From Pseudomonadales bacterium (lineage in GTDB: Bacteria; Pseudomonadota; Gammaproteobacteria; Pseudomonadales; Azotimanducaceae): 64,000 bases of DNA. Location of the stretch: the NCBI GenBank assembly GCA_017642855.1, contig JAEPOO010000002.1:705545-769544 (forward strand). Direction: 5' to 3'. The stretch's first letter is position 1, and the number at the start of each line of letters is the position of its first letter. Shown here one piece after another: positions 17,104 to 25,679 of this stretch. A model generated the notes under the pieces. That model was not told the origin of the DNA and did no database searches. It saw only the letters and a program-made list of their open reading frames with translations. The position numbers and the translations under genes were made by a program.

Positions 17104-18746
17104 TCGAAGTATTTACCGCCCGAAAAATTATCACCATGAATGAATCCTGGCCGGAAGCAACCGCCATCGCGGTGAGAGATGGCATGATTCTCGAAGTTGG
17201 CAGTCCTGAAACAATGAGGCCATGGCTCGATTCTGGTGATCATGTCACCAGAGATGACTTCCAGGACAAGGTGATCATGCCTGGACTCATCGATCCACAC
17301 CTGCATCCGATCATGGCGGCGGTTCTTCTTCCCATGCAGTTTATTACCGCCCTGGAATGGCATTTTCCTTGGGAGCAGGTACCGGCGACGACAACGCCGC
17401 AAGACTACGAGACGAAGCTCCGGGACCATGCGTCCTCCGGTGGTGATGAGCCTTTCTTCACCTGGGGTTACCACCGTCATTGGCACGGTGACATGAGCCG
17501 TTCGCTGATGGATGAGATTTTTGGTGACCGACCTGCTGTGGTCTGGCAGCGATCATTTCATGAGGTTTATCTCAATAGCGCAATGATCCAGTTACTGGAG
17601 ATCGATGAGTCTAAACTCCGTGGCAGACCACAGATTGATATTGAGCGTGGCCATTTCTATGAAAACGGGCTGGGTTATGCCATCAACAAGCTCAATCGCA
17701 TTATCATGTCTGAAGCTTGGATTGATGGTGGATTAGAGCGTCTGCAACAGGTGGTTCAATATGGTGGCCAAACCACCGTGGGCGACATGGCGGTAGGCCT
17801 GTTCGACTTTGATCTTGAATGGCAGGCAACCCGAAGAATTCTTGAGAACGACGGCAATCCTTTTCGCGTACTTTGCGTACCGCACGTTGTTCGAATGAAT
17901 ACTCAGGGGGCAGGTGGAGAGACTGGTGTCGCTCTGGCGGATCGCCTGCCTGAGCGCAACACGGACCGTTTCCGTTTCTCGCGAAAGATCAAAATGTTTA
18001 CCGATGGTGCCTTCTTCTCTCAACTGGCGATGTTACAGCCTCCGGGTTACACCGATGACCATCTCGGCGAATGGTTGATGGGTCCGGAAGAGTTTGAGGC
18101 GTTGGCCAGACCCTACTGGAATGCGGGGTACGAAATTCATGTTCATTGCACCGGTGACCTTGGTGTCGAGCTGGCACTGGATACGCTCGAAAAACTTCAA
18201 TGGGAGCGTCCGCGATTTAATCACGGATTCACGATAGAACATTTCGGATTCAGTACACCTGAGCAGGTGGACCGGATCAAGGAATTGGGCGCTCGAGTTT
18301 CGGCAAATATCTATTACCTGCATGAGCTCAGCGAAGCCTACAGTGAATCCGGTGTCGGGGTTGAGCGATCTCATCAGATGGCGCGCCTGGGCAGTTGCGA
18401 GAGAGCCGGGGTGGTTACGGCGCTTCATTCCGACTTTCCGATGGCACCCGCCATGCCACTTCACAGCGCGTGGGTCGCTTTCACGCGAGAGAATTGCCAA
18501 GGCAATGTCGTCAGTGAAAATGAACGGATTACGCTCACCAAAGCGCTGCGTTCCGTCACCATCGATGCTGCTCGAATACTCGGTCTGGAAAATGAAACTG
18601 GCAGCCTGCGCTCGGGTAAGAAAGCGGATTTTGTCATCCTGGATCGTGATCCCTTCGAAGTTGGTGGGGCTGGTCTGAAAGAGATTCAGATTGAGGCCAC
18701 AGTTTTTGAAGGGCAGATCCACTGGTTAAACAGGTCCAACGAATAA
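17100..18746 (+). CDS. YtcJ-like metal-dependent amidohydrolase
   Basis: A 548-residue amidohydrolase-3 family protein. The metal-binding HxH is in GLIDPHLHP (His67, His69). Further family positions are EIHVHCTGDLGVELALDTLE, FNHGFTIEHFGF and the catalytic Asp in ALHSDFPMAP. The C-terminal GSLRSGKKADFVILDRDPFE returns to the composite beta domain. The family hydrolyses amide or related bonds, often with Zn, and the substrate here is unknown. Its ATG overlaps the stop of the decayed hydrolase, and a COG0523 metallochaperone starts 6 bp after its stop, suggesting that chaperone serves this enzyme (inference). Confidence 0.9.
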   Translation: MIEVFTARKIITMNESWPEATAIAVRDGMILEVGSPETMRPWLDSGDHVTRDDFQDKVIMPGLIDPHLHPIMAAVLLPMQFITALEWHFPWEQVPATTTPQDYETKLRDHASSGGDEPFFTWGYHRHWHGDMSRSLMDEIFGDRPAVVWQRSFHEVYLNSAMIQLLEIDESKLRGRPQIDIERGHFYENGLGYAINKLNRIIMSEAWIDGGLERLQQVVQYGGQTTVGDMAVGLFDFDLEWQATRRILENDGNPFRVLCVPHVVRMNTQGAGGETGVALADRLPERNTDRFRFSRKIKMFTDGAFFSQLAMLQPPGYTDDHLGEWLMGPEEFEALARPYWNAGYEIHVHCTGDLGVELALDTLEKLQWERPRFNHGFTIEHFGFSTPEQVDRIKELGARVSANIYYLHELSEAYSESGVGVERSHQMARLGSCERAGVVTALHSDFPMAPAMPLHSAWVAFTRENCQGNVVSENERITLTKALRSVTIDAARILGLENETGSLRSGKKADFVILDRDPFEVGGAGLKEIQIEATVFEGQIHWLNRSNE

Positions 18747-18752
18747 ACAAGA

Positions 18753-19544
18753 ATGTTTGAGTTACCGGTTACTCTCATTGGCGGTTATCTTGGCAGTGGA
18801 AAGACGACCTACATTAACCATCGACTAAAACACGCAGGTGGTGTGCGCTATGTCGTTCTGGTCAATGATTTTGGTGAGTTGAACATTGACGAGCAGCTCA
18901 TTGAAAGTCGCGACGGGCAGACCATTGCATTAACCAATGGTTGTGCTTGTTGCAGTATCTCTGACGACCTGGCGAATGCTTTCGAAGAAGTCGAGCGCGT
19001 CAGTGATCAAGCGGATTGGGTGTTGCTGGAAGCCAGTGGCGTTGCCAATCTCATCAGGCTGAAAAGTCAGCTACAGAACTTGCCGGGATTCGACCTGAGA
19101 AACACTCTGACGCTAGTCGATGCGACAAGAATTCGAGCGTTGGTGCGGGACAAATATGTTGGGCGCCATGTCAGTGTCCAGGTGAAGCAGGCGGATCACA
19201 TCCAGCTTTCCCGGCTGGATCTGATCAGCGATGTGGAGCAAGCGGAACTAGAAGTTTGGCTGGCACAATTTGAGGTCTCAGTTTCCGACGACAGCAAGCC
19301 GGACTTTGTGGCGGACCTGCCGCGCCTTGACGATGTGGATGACCTGGGCAGGCTGAATCATTGGCTTGCTGGTCAATCGCCAGAAGTCAGGCGCATCAAA
19401 GGTTTCGTTGAGCTCAAAGGTGAAGCTTCACCAGGATATCTGGTGCAGTGGGTGGAGGGTGAGTGGTCTGTGACACCAAGCTCGGTTGTGCCAGAAAGAA
19501 CTGGTTTGGTACGGATCTCCTCTACCTCATCATCATCGAAATAA
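18753..19544 (+). CDS. COG0523 (CobW/P47K) GTPase, putative metallochaperone
   Basis: A 263-residue G3E-family GTPase. The Walker A GSGKTT is at residues 14-19. The switch/Walker region NDFGELNIDEQLI is at about 38-50, and the metal-binding CxCC is at Cys64, Cys66, Cys67. A guanine-specificity SRLD segment (QLSRLDLIS) stands in the NKxD position. The CobW C-terminal domain is short (RIKGFVELKGEASPGYLVQW onward), making the protein smaller than the usual 320-400 residues. The family delivers Zn or Co to client enzymes at GTP cost. The tight link to the upstream amidohydrolase points to that client. A Fur-type box starts 2 bp after its stop. Confidence 0.9.
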   Translation: MFELPVTLIGGYLGSGKTTYINHRLKHAGGVRYVVLVNDFGELNIDEQLIESRDGQTIALTNGCACCSISDDLANAFEEVERVSDQADWVLLEASGVANLIRLKSQLQNLPGFDLRNTLTLVDATRIRALVRDKYVGRHVSVQVKQADHIQLSRLDLISDVEQAELEVWLAQFEVSVSDDSKPDFVADLPRLDDVDDLGRLNHWLAGQSPEVRRIKGFVELKGEASPGYLVQWVEGEWSVTPSSVVPERTGLVRISSTSSSSK

Positions 19545-19545
19545 T

Positions 19546-19564
19546 GATATTGATAATCATTCTC
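19546..19564 (+). promoter_or_regulatory. Fur box
   Basis: The 19-mer GATATTGATAATCATTCTC matches the classical GATAATGATAATCATTATC Fur consensus at 17 of 19 positions. It overlaps the -35 box of the promoter of the next gene, so iron-loaded Fur would block transcription. Confidence 0.8.
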
Positions 19565-19577
19565 ATTTAGATATACT
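19550..19577 (+). promoter_or_regulatory. Sigma-70 promoter predicting a leaderless transcript
   Basis: TTGATA (19550-19555) and TATACT (19572-19577) are 16 bp apart. Transcription would begin around 19584, at or next to the ATG at 19585, which has no Shine-Dalgarno. Confidence 0.5.
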
Positions 19578-19584
19578 TCGGTGC

Positions 19585-20133
19585 ATGAAACCGAGACTTC
19601 AAGCTGTAAATCACGCACCGGTCACCGAAGGTGATCCTATCGTTCAATTCTATACGCCCGTTGCCACAGACAGGCAGAGGACTGACTTCCTGGTTGCTGA
19701 TCTTTCAAAGGGCGCTCAGCTTGTGGTCTGGAGCATGCGTAAATGGGTGGAGGTTCGTTACAAGAAACGGCACTCGGGATCCCTGGTCTACCGCACTGCC
19801 TATCGATTAGCGGGAATCCCGCAGGCCGCAGAGATTCTTGACGAGATGTTGATGGTGCTGGCAACGACTTCGCTTCGACCTGTTCTGGTCGAATGCCCAT
19901 GTTGTCAGCAGCTCAGTACAGATGAGTTGATGTTGCTTAGTTCACTGCGCTCACTTCAGCTGATGAACACAGAAGCTGCAACACGAAGGATGACCCGCGT
20001 CTTGAGTGGTAGTTTGTCCAATGCGTTCTGCAGATCAGCGCAGGCTTATGTCGATCAGCTGACAAGCGCGAATCTGTCTTTGGAGCAGATTACACAACTT
20101 GGTTTGGTGCAAAACGACCGGGATCCGTCTTAG
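19585..20133 (+). CDS. Fur-regulated protein of unknown function
   Basis: 182 residues starting at the ATG directly below the Fur-box promoter. A longer frame back to 19486 would run through the operator and the preceding gene, so I reject it. The protein looks soluble and alpha/beta, with no signal peptide. A hydrophobic strand pair (TDFLVADLSKGAQLVVWSMR) and a Cys cluster ECPCCQQLS (CxCC) are the only notable features. I do not recognise a family. Iron control suggests a role in low-iron metabolism or cofactor sparing, and the Cys cluster could bind metal. Both are inference. The stop overlaps the converging CoA-transferase gene by 4 bp. Confidence 0.8.
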   Translation: MKPRLQAVNHAPVTEGDPIVQFYTPVATDRQRTDFLVADLSKGAQLVVWSMRKWVEVRYKKRHSGSLVYRTAYRLAGIPQAAEILDEMLMVLATTSLRPVLVECPCCQQLSTDELMLLSSLRSLQLMNTEAATRRMTRVLSGSLSNAFCRSAQAYVDQLTSANLSLEQITQLGLVQNDRDPS

Positions 20134-21308
20134 CCGACGACACCCTGCTCAACAAGTTGAGAAACAGCGTCGTCTGAAAGACCGATGTCCGAAAGAACTT
20201 TTCCCCTGTGTGCGCTCAATCCGGGAGCGAGAGTTTGAAAGCCCGTTTCCATGCCTGAGAATCGAATACTTCTGTTTGCAGCACGGACCTCACCAATGTC
20301 TGTGTCGTGATGAATGGCGATAAGACCCTCTGAAACAACCTGTGGGTCTTGCAGAATACTGTCCTCGTCGAGTACGACGCCGAATGGCACGTCAGCATCC
20401 ATGAATAATCTCACGATCTCATCAGTACTTTTTGTGGCGATGTCTTGGGCGATATCGGGAAAGACTTCCGCATAGTTCAGGCGAAAACTTTGTGTAGATT
20501 CAAACCGCGGATCGCTCAACCATTCATCTCGTCCAAGCGCCGTCGCCAGTGATCTGAATTCTTCCACAGAGATGACAATAAAGGTAATGAAGCCGTCTTG
20601 AGTCGGCAAAACACGATAGATGGCGTTCAGATCGGGTACGGGAAAGTCCAACTCTTCAGCAAACGTTTGTGATGTCATTCGGTCTGGCCAGAAGAAATAG
20701 AGGCAGGATTCCAGCATGGAGACTTCAACGTGCCGGCCTTCTCCTGTTCTTGCCCGATGGTATAGGGCTGCAGAGAGTGCCTGCGACATGGTCAGGGCGG
20801 TCACTTTGTCGCACAGCATCATCTTGATGAGCTGCGGCTCTTCATTCACTTTCTGTGCATTGGCGTAACCCGCATATGCCTGAATCACCGGATCGTAGAA
20901 GCGGCGCTCTGCATAGGGACCAGAGGCACCTGCACCGCTGATGGAGCCATAGATGATGGCAGGGTTGACGGCTTTCAGTTGTTCGTAACCTATACCTAAC
21001 CGATCTACCACGCCCGGTCGGTAATTCTGCAGGCAGACGTCTGCCTTCTCCGCGAGCTTGAGAATGAGATCGACGCCTTCTTGCTTCTGCAGATCGATGG
21101 CGATGGACTCTTTGTTTCTGTTCAGCGCCATAAAAAAACTGGAGACACCTTTTCGCATGGCGCCGCCGAATCTCATGGTGTCGCCGGCCATGCTTTCAAC
21201 CTTAATAACCCGCGCGCCCTGATCAGCCAGGATGGCTGTCGCAAAAGGTCCAGAAATGACACTGGTCAAATCAAGAATCGTAACGTCAGAGAAAGGTCCA
21301 CTACTCAT
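20130..21308 (-). CDS. CaiB/BaiF family (class III) CoA-transferase
   Basis: 392 residues, the standard length for formyl-CoA/carnitine-CoA transferase-like proteins. Recognisable segments are TILDLTSVISGPFATAILADQGARVIKVE at the N-terminus, SFFMALNRNKESIAIDLQ, and ADVCLQNYRPGVVDRLGIGY with the conserved region around the catalytic Asp (YDPVIQAYAG). The enzyme moves CoA between acids, here probably activating the substrate or recycling a product of the carboxylase pathway. It is the last gene of the operon, 24 bp after the GntR gene. Its acid substrate is unknown. Confidence 0.92.
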   Translation of the reverse strand: MSSGPFSDVTILDLTSVISGPFATAILADQGARVIKVESMAGDTMRFGGAMRKGVSSFFMALNRNKESIAIDLQKQEGVDLILKLAEKADVCLQNYRPGVVDRLGIGYEQLKAVNPAIIYGSISGAGASGPYAERRFYDPVIQAYAGYANAQKVNEEPQLIKMMLCDKVTALTMSQALSAALYHRARTGEGRHVEVSMLESCLYFFWPDRMTSQTFAEELDFPVPDLNAIYRVLPTQDGFITFIVISVEEFRSLATALGRDEWLSDPRFESTQSFRLNYAEVFPDIAQDIATKSTDEIVRLFMDADVPFGVVLDEDSILQDPQVVSEGLIAIHHDTDIGEVRAANRSIRFSGMETGFQTLAPGLSAHRGKVLSDIGLSDDAVSQLVEQGVVG

Positions 21309-21332
21309 ACATTGCCTCTACATACATCAGTT

Positions 21333-22070
21333 CTAGAGAAAGGTTCCGACTTCACTGCTGAGATCCACACCGGCAACGAGATATCCGCGTCGCAGGTCTT
21401 CTAGATGGCGCAACATCCAGGCTTCCGCCTGATCGGCATCTTTCCCCTCCAATGCCTGATTGATCTCTGTCTGAGCTCGAACAATCCTGTCCCTCGGATT
21501 GGGCAAAGCTTCGATGACCTGTTGCAAGCTGGATTCCAACAGTAGTTTTAAAGAGTGGACCATTACACCAAGGACGCGATTGCCTGTCACTTCGGCAATG
21601 GCCATCAGGTATTCAATGCCCAGCGAAACAATTTCCTCGGACTGCTCAGTCGTTGAAAGGCGGGTGGTTATGCCAGAGAGGCGCTTGCGATCTTTTGCCC
21701 TAATTTTTTGAGCTGCCAGCCGGGCTGTGCCCGGCAGGATCGCCAGGTTGGCCTCCCAGACATCGATGAATCGCACACCGTGACGAGCAAGTCCTCGGCT
21801 TGCGCTTTCCGCCGCTTCTTCAGTTTTTGGGCGAACGACGGTCAGTCGTTTACCGTTCCGAACCACCAGGCCGGATTGTTCAAGCAGCCGAATACCTTCC
21901 CTGACGGTTGATCGCTGCACATCGAACTGTTCGCACAGCGCCATCTCCGTTGGCACAGAGTCTCCCTCAGCGAGCCGACCTGACAGAATTTCTTCTTCGA
22001 GTGCATCAAAAACCATGAGGTAAGCGGGGCGCTTCTTAAGAGGTGTTAGGCCTGACTTTGGCGTGTTCAA
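21333..22070 (-). CDS. GntR family regulator, FadR subfamily (FCD domain)
   Basis: 245 residues. Winged helix at about 15-85 (AYLMVFDALEEEILSGRLAE, VPTEMALCEQFDVQRSTVRE, GIRLLEQSGLVVRNGKRLTV), then an all-helical FCD ligand-binding domain (about 100-230). FadR-type regulators bind a pathway metabolite, often through a metal site, and release a TTGTNNGACAA-like operator. It starts with TTG overlapping the stop of the biotin carboxylase gene (TTGA). Being inside the operon, it is likely autoregulated through the palindrome at 27508-27518. Confidence 0.92.
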   Translation of the reverse strand: MNTPKSGLTPLKKRPAYLMVFDALEEEILSGRLAEGDSVPTEMALCEQFDVQRSTVREGIRLLEQSGLVVRNGKRLTVVRPKTEEAAESASRGLARHGVRFIDVWEANLAILPGTARLAAQKIRAKDRKRLSGITTRLSTTEQSEEIVSLGIEYLMAIAEVTGNRVLGVMVHSLKLLLESSLQQVIEALPNPRDRIVRAQTEINQALEGKDADQAEAWMLRHLEDLRRGYLVAGVDLSSEVGTFL

Positions 22071-24046
22071 GATGAAATCTCCAGAATCAGGGCGTCCAAA
22101 GCGATCTGTGTGTTTGGTTCGACGTGGATGTCAGAAATCTTGCCATCGATTTCAGCAAGAATTTCATGCTGCATCTTCATGGCTTCGAGGATCGCCAGTC
22201 GTTGCCCCTTAACGACATCGTCTCCCACGTTCACGAGGAGTTCCAGAAGCTGACCGTGCATGGGTGCCGTAACCAGCCCGTCACCCGCGGTGTCTTCCAG
22301 GGCTTCTCCAGCGGCGATGTTATTCACCGTAAACTGAAGGCTGGGTGTCGCCAGTGTCAGAGTCTTGTGACCCGCAGCGTGAAACAGCAGGTGCAGCTTT
22401 GTGTTACCCATTTGAACATCCATGGTTTGTGATGTCTCTTTGAGTACGGTGATTTCCTGGATGACCTCATGACCGATTTTCGCCTGATAGGCACTTTCAT
22501 CGGTGGGTTGAACGATCAGGGTGACATCCTGGTCGTCGATCTTGTACATGAAGACGCTCTCAAGAGGGGCCGCGCTGGACCAGTTCATCAGTTCGGGATC
22601 CACGCCAAGCGATGCATCCAAAGCATGTCGGGTGTTGAGTCGGTATTGAACGACAGCAGCGAGTGCCAGGGCATCATGGTCAGTAGAAATTCCGAATCCA
22701 TCGTCGCCGTATTCGTCAGCGATGAAAGCGGTGGTCGCTTCGCCGTTTGCGAACACCTCTCTTTGCAGTGCGTCGATGAGAAAGTCTCGGTTGGTTTGCG
22801 GACCAACCATTGAGCTCCTGGCGAGACTCTCGATCAGCCGGTTTCTTGCCTCATCCCGATCACGACCGAAGGCGATAACCTTCGCGAGCATGGGGTCGTA
22901 GAAAGGTGAGACTTCACCACCGGTGGCGATGCCACCATCGACGCGGATGCCAGGTCCCTCAGGTTCGATCCAAGAGTCAATGTTCCCTGTGCTTGGCAGA
23001 AAGTCGTTAGCCGGATCTTCTGCATACAGCCTGACTTCAATGGCGTGGCCCTGGAGTTCAACATCCTCCTGGCTGAATCCCAGAGATTCGCCGGATGCGA
23101 CCTTCAGCTGCAGTTCCACAAGGTCGAGGCCCGTAATGGCTTCCGTGACAGGGTGTTCGACCTGAAGTCGTGTATTCATCTCCAGGAAGTAAAAGCTGTT
23201 GTCCTCGCCAAGCAAAAACTCCACGGTGCCCGCGCCCACGTAATTCACCGCCTGTGCTGCAGAGACCGCTGCCTTGCCCATGGCACGACGAAGCTCAGGC
23301 GTCATGATGGGGCAGGGCGCTTCTTCGATGACTTTCTGATGCCGTCTTTGAACAGAGCAGTCTCTTTCGCCCAGGTACACGATGTTACCGTGTTGATCGC
23401 CAAACACCTGAATCTCGACGTGTCTTGGCCGGATAATGGCTTTTTCCAGAATCAACTCCCCTGAGCCGAAGGCATTGATGGCTTCGGAGCGAGCGGTTTC
23501 AATGGCAGCTTCAAGTTCGCTCGCATCATCGATCAAGCGCATGCCGCGACCCCCACCTCCCGCAGCGGCTTTGATCATGAGGGGATAGCCAACGCTATTG
23601 GCAGCGCTCGTTAGTGTTTTGATGGACTGATCTTCGTCCTGGTAGCCTGGTACGCAAGATACCTCGGCGTCGATCATGGCGCGTTTTGCTCTGGCTTTGT
23701 CGCCCATCAGATCGATCGCATGGGCTGATGGACCAACGAAAACAATACCTGCTGACTCGCAGGCACCCGCAAATGCTGAATTCTCAGATAGAAATCCGTA
23801 ACCAGGGTGTATCGCATCTGCCTCTGTCTCTTTTGCCGCTTCGAGGATTCGATCCGCCCGCAGGTAAGAGTCTGCGACTGGAGCTGGACCGATGTTGACC
23901 GCTTCATCCGCGAGACTGGTATGAACGGCGTCGGTATCTGCGTCAGAAAAAACGGCAACGGTTCTTACGCCCATGGCCTTTGCGCTGCGCATCACTCGGC
24001 AGGCAATTTCCCCTCGGTTCGCGACTAAAAGTTTTTTGATTTTCAT
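22067..24046 (-). CDS. Acyl-CoA carboxylase alpha subunit (biotin carboxylase plus BCCP)
   Basis: 659 residues, the length of methylcrotonyl/geranyl-CoA carboxylase alpha subunits. Biotin carboxylase: KKLLVANRGEIACRVMRSAK at the start, ATP-grasp with AAAGGGGRGMRL, the ERDCSVQRRHQKVIEEAP segment, and EMNTRLQVEHPVTEAITGLD. A linker BT domain follows. A C-terminal biotinyl domain carries EAMKM with the biotinylated Lys624. I chose the ATG at 24046, preceded by GGAGC, rather than an upstream in-frame start that would overlap the beta-subunit gene. It forms an alpha6beta6-type complex with the carboxyltransferase encoded 10 bp upstream. Geranyl-CoA or another 3-methylenoyl-CoA is the likely substrate given the AtuA neighbour. 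Confidence 0.93.
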   Translation of the reverse strand: MKIKKLLVANRGEIACRVMRSAKAMGVRTVAVFSDADTDAVHTSLADEAVNIGPAPVADSYLRADRILEAAKETEADAIHPGYGFLSENSAFAGACESAGIVFVGPSAHAIDLMGDKARAKRAMIDAEVSCVPGYQDEDQSIKTLTSAANSVGYPLMIKAAAGGGGRGMRLIDDASELEAAIETARSEAINAFGSGELILEKAIIRPRHVEIQVFGDQHGNIVYLGERDCSVQRRHQKVIEEAPCPIMTPELRRAMGKAAVSAAQAVNYVGAGTVEFLLGEDNSFYFLEMNTRLQVEHPVTEAITGLDLVELQLKVASGESLGFSQEDVELQGHAIEVRLYAEDPANDFLPSTGNIDSWIEPEGPGIRVDGGIATGGEVSPFYDPMLAKVIAFGRDRDEARNRLIESLARSSMVGPQTNRDFLIDALQREVFANGEATTAFIADEYGDDGFGISTDHDALALAAVVQYRLNTRHALDASLGVDPELMNWSSAAPLESVFMYKIDDQDVTLIVQPTDESAYQAKIGHEVIQEITVLKETSQTMDVQMGNTKLHLLFHAAGHKTLTLATPSLQFTVNNIAAGEALEDTAGDGLVTAPMHGQLLELLVNVGDDVVKGQRLAILEAMKMQHEILAEIDGKISDIHVEPNTQIALDALILEISS

Positions 24047-24056
24047 GCTCGCGCTC

Positions 24057-25679
24057 CTAGGGTCTTGCCACGCCAAAGGTGTTCGGCTGCAGGCTTCTAT
24101 CGAGTGACTCGAGACAGGTTGCGAGGCAAAAGCCCAGAACCTTGCGTGTATCTCGAGGGTCTATGACGCCATGGTTCAACAAACGGCCGCCGGAATAGAA
24201 AGCACTTTCCTGTCTGGAGAAGTGCGCTTCGATCTGTGCCTGCATGGCATCCAGCTCTTCTTCGGAAAGTGGTTTGCCGCGTCTTTTCGCAGCCGCTTCA
24301 TTCACCTGTCTCATGGTTCTCGCTGCGGATTCGCCGCCCATCACATTGGTCAATGCATTCGGCCAGGAAAACAGGAAGTCCGGGTTGTACGCCATGCCGC
24401 ACATGCCGTAATTACCTGCCCCGAAGCTTGCACCCACATACATCGAGATTCTGGGTACTCGCACATTGGTGACTGCTTGAATCATCTTTGCTCCGTGTTT
24501 GATCATCCCTGCACGCTCGGATTCGGTTCCAACGATGTAACCGGTTGTGTTGTGCAGAAAAATGATGGGTGTTCGCGACTGATCGCACAGCTGGAAAAAG
24601 TGGGTCGCCTTGTTTGCGCCTTCAGGGTCGATCGGGCCGTTGTTACCAATCAGCCCGCACGGCGTGCCCATGATGTTCGCCTGTACGCAAACCGTGCCAG
24701 GACCGTATCGCGATCCAACCTCTTCGAATTCAGAGCCGTCAACGATGCGTGTCAGCAGTTCCCTAACGTCGTATGGCGTTTGATAGTTGGTTGGCACAAT
24801 ACCGACCAGGTCTTCGATATCGTGCAAAGGTGTTTGATGGTCTTTTGGGATGCTGGGTGACATGGCGTTATTCCAGTTCAGCCTGCCAACAACGTCCCTG
24901 GCAATCTCAATGGCATGCGCGTCATCTTCCGCCAGATAGTCGACCAGACCGGATACGCTGGCATGCATTTCGCTGCCGCCGAGCGCTCGATCGTCAACGA
25001 TTTCACCGGTGGCCGCTTTTACCAGCGCAGCACCGGCCAGTGCGGCGAGACCGTTGTTTTTCACGCCAATGACATAGTCGGACATGCCGGGCATGTAGGC
25101 ACCACCAGCCGTCGAGGGTCCATGAAGAATGGTGACAATCGGAATGCCTGCGGCGCTGAGTTCGGCGAGGTTCCTGAACATTTCACCAGCTCTCACCCAG
25201 TTCTCGACGGTAAAACGCATCAGGTCAGCACCGGCACTTTCCACCAGGTGAACCACCGGTAGTTTCTGTCGCTTGGCGATGTCCTGGATACTCATGATCA
25301 TCGCGTTGGTGGTTTCTGTGTAAGAGCCAGCTCGTATGCCGCTGTCATCAACCCAGACAAGACAACGCACTCCGCGAACATAACCGATTCCCGCAATCAC
25401 GTTAGCGCCCGGCACACTGGTGTCGGGGTTGCTGTCTTCAACCAGATAGTTCGCAAGGCTGTGTAACTGCAGAAACGGCATGCCAGGATCGAGTAGCCTT
25501 GCCAATCTCTCATGAGGTGGGATCTGCCCGCGCTCTTCGAAGACCGGCTTTCTTTTGTTCGAAAGGTCTACCGTGCGCCTTTCAAGGTCTCTTAGCTTCT
25601 GCACCAATGCGAGCATCTCGGACCGATTCTGCTGATAGGCTGGTGAACCTGTGTTGGCCCTGGATCTAAAAACTGTCAT
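24057..25679 (-). CDS. Acyl-CoA carboxylase beta subunit (carboxyltransferase)
   Basis: 540 residues with the two crotonase-like halves of a carboxyltransferase. The N-terminal half contains RLARLLDPGMPFLQLHSLA, ADLMRFTVENWVRAGEMFRN and ILHGPSTAGGAYMPGMSDYV. The C-terminal half contains CGLIGNNGPIDPEGANKATH, TPIIFLHNTTGYIVGTESER and MYVGASFGAGNYGMCGMAYN. Length and motifs match methylcrotonyl/geranyl-CoA carboxylase beta rather than the acetyl-CoA type. The ATG overlaps the AtuA-like stop by 4 bp, and the alpha subunit follows 10 bp later. The two motifs cannot distinguish geranyl-CoA from methylcrotonyl-CoA. Confidence 0.93.
   Translation of the reverse strand: MTVFRSRANTGSPAYQQNRSEMLALVQKLRDLERRTVDLSNKRKPVFEERGQIPPHERLARLLDPGMPFLQLHSLANYLVEDSNPDTSVPGANVIAGIGYVRGVRCLVWVDDSGIRAGSYTETTNAMIMSIQDIAKRQKLPVVHLVESAGADLMRFTVENWVRAGEMFRNLAELSAAGIPIVTILHGPSTAGGAYMPGMSDYVIGVKNNGLAALAGAALVKAATGEIVDDRALGGSEMHASVSGLVDYLAEDDAHAIEIARDVVGRLNWNNAMSPSIPKDHQTPLHDIEDLVGIVPTNYQTPYDVRELLTRIVDGSEFEEVGSRYGPGTVCVQANIMGTPCGLIGNNGPIDPEGANKATHFFQLCDQSRTPIIFLHNTTGYIVGTESERAGMIKHGAKMIQAVTNVRVPRISMYVGASFGAGNYGMCGMAYNPDFLFSWPNALTNVMGGESAARTMRQVNEAAAKRRGKPLSEEELDAMQAQIEAHFSRQESAFYSGGRLLNHGVIDPRDTRKVLGFCLATCLESLDRSLQPNTFGVARP

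Noticed and set aside
19486..19584. N-terminal extension of the Fur-regulated gene
   Set aside because: It would run through the end of the metallochaperone gene and the Fur box/promoter. ATG 19585 fits the promoter.
24047..24076. Upstream start for the biotin carboxylase subunit
   Set aside because: It would overlap the beta-subunit gene and lacks a ribosome-binding site; ATG 24046 gives the normal family start.
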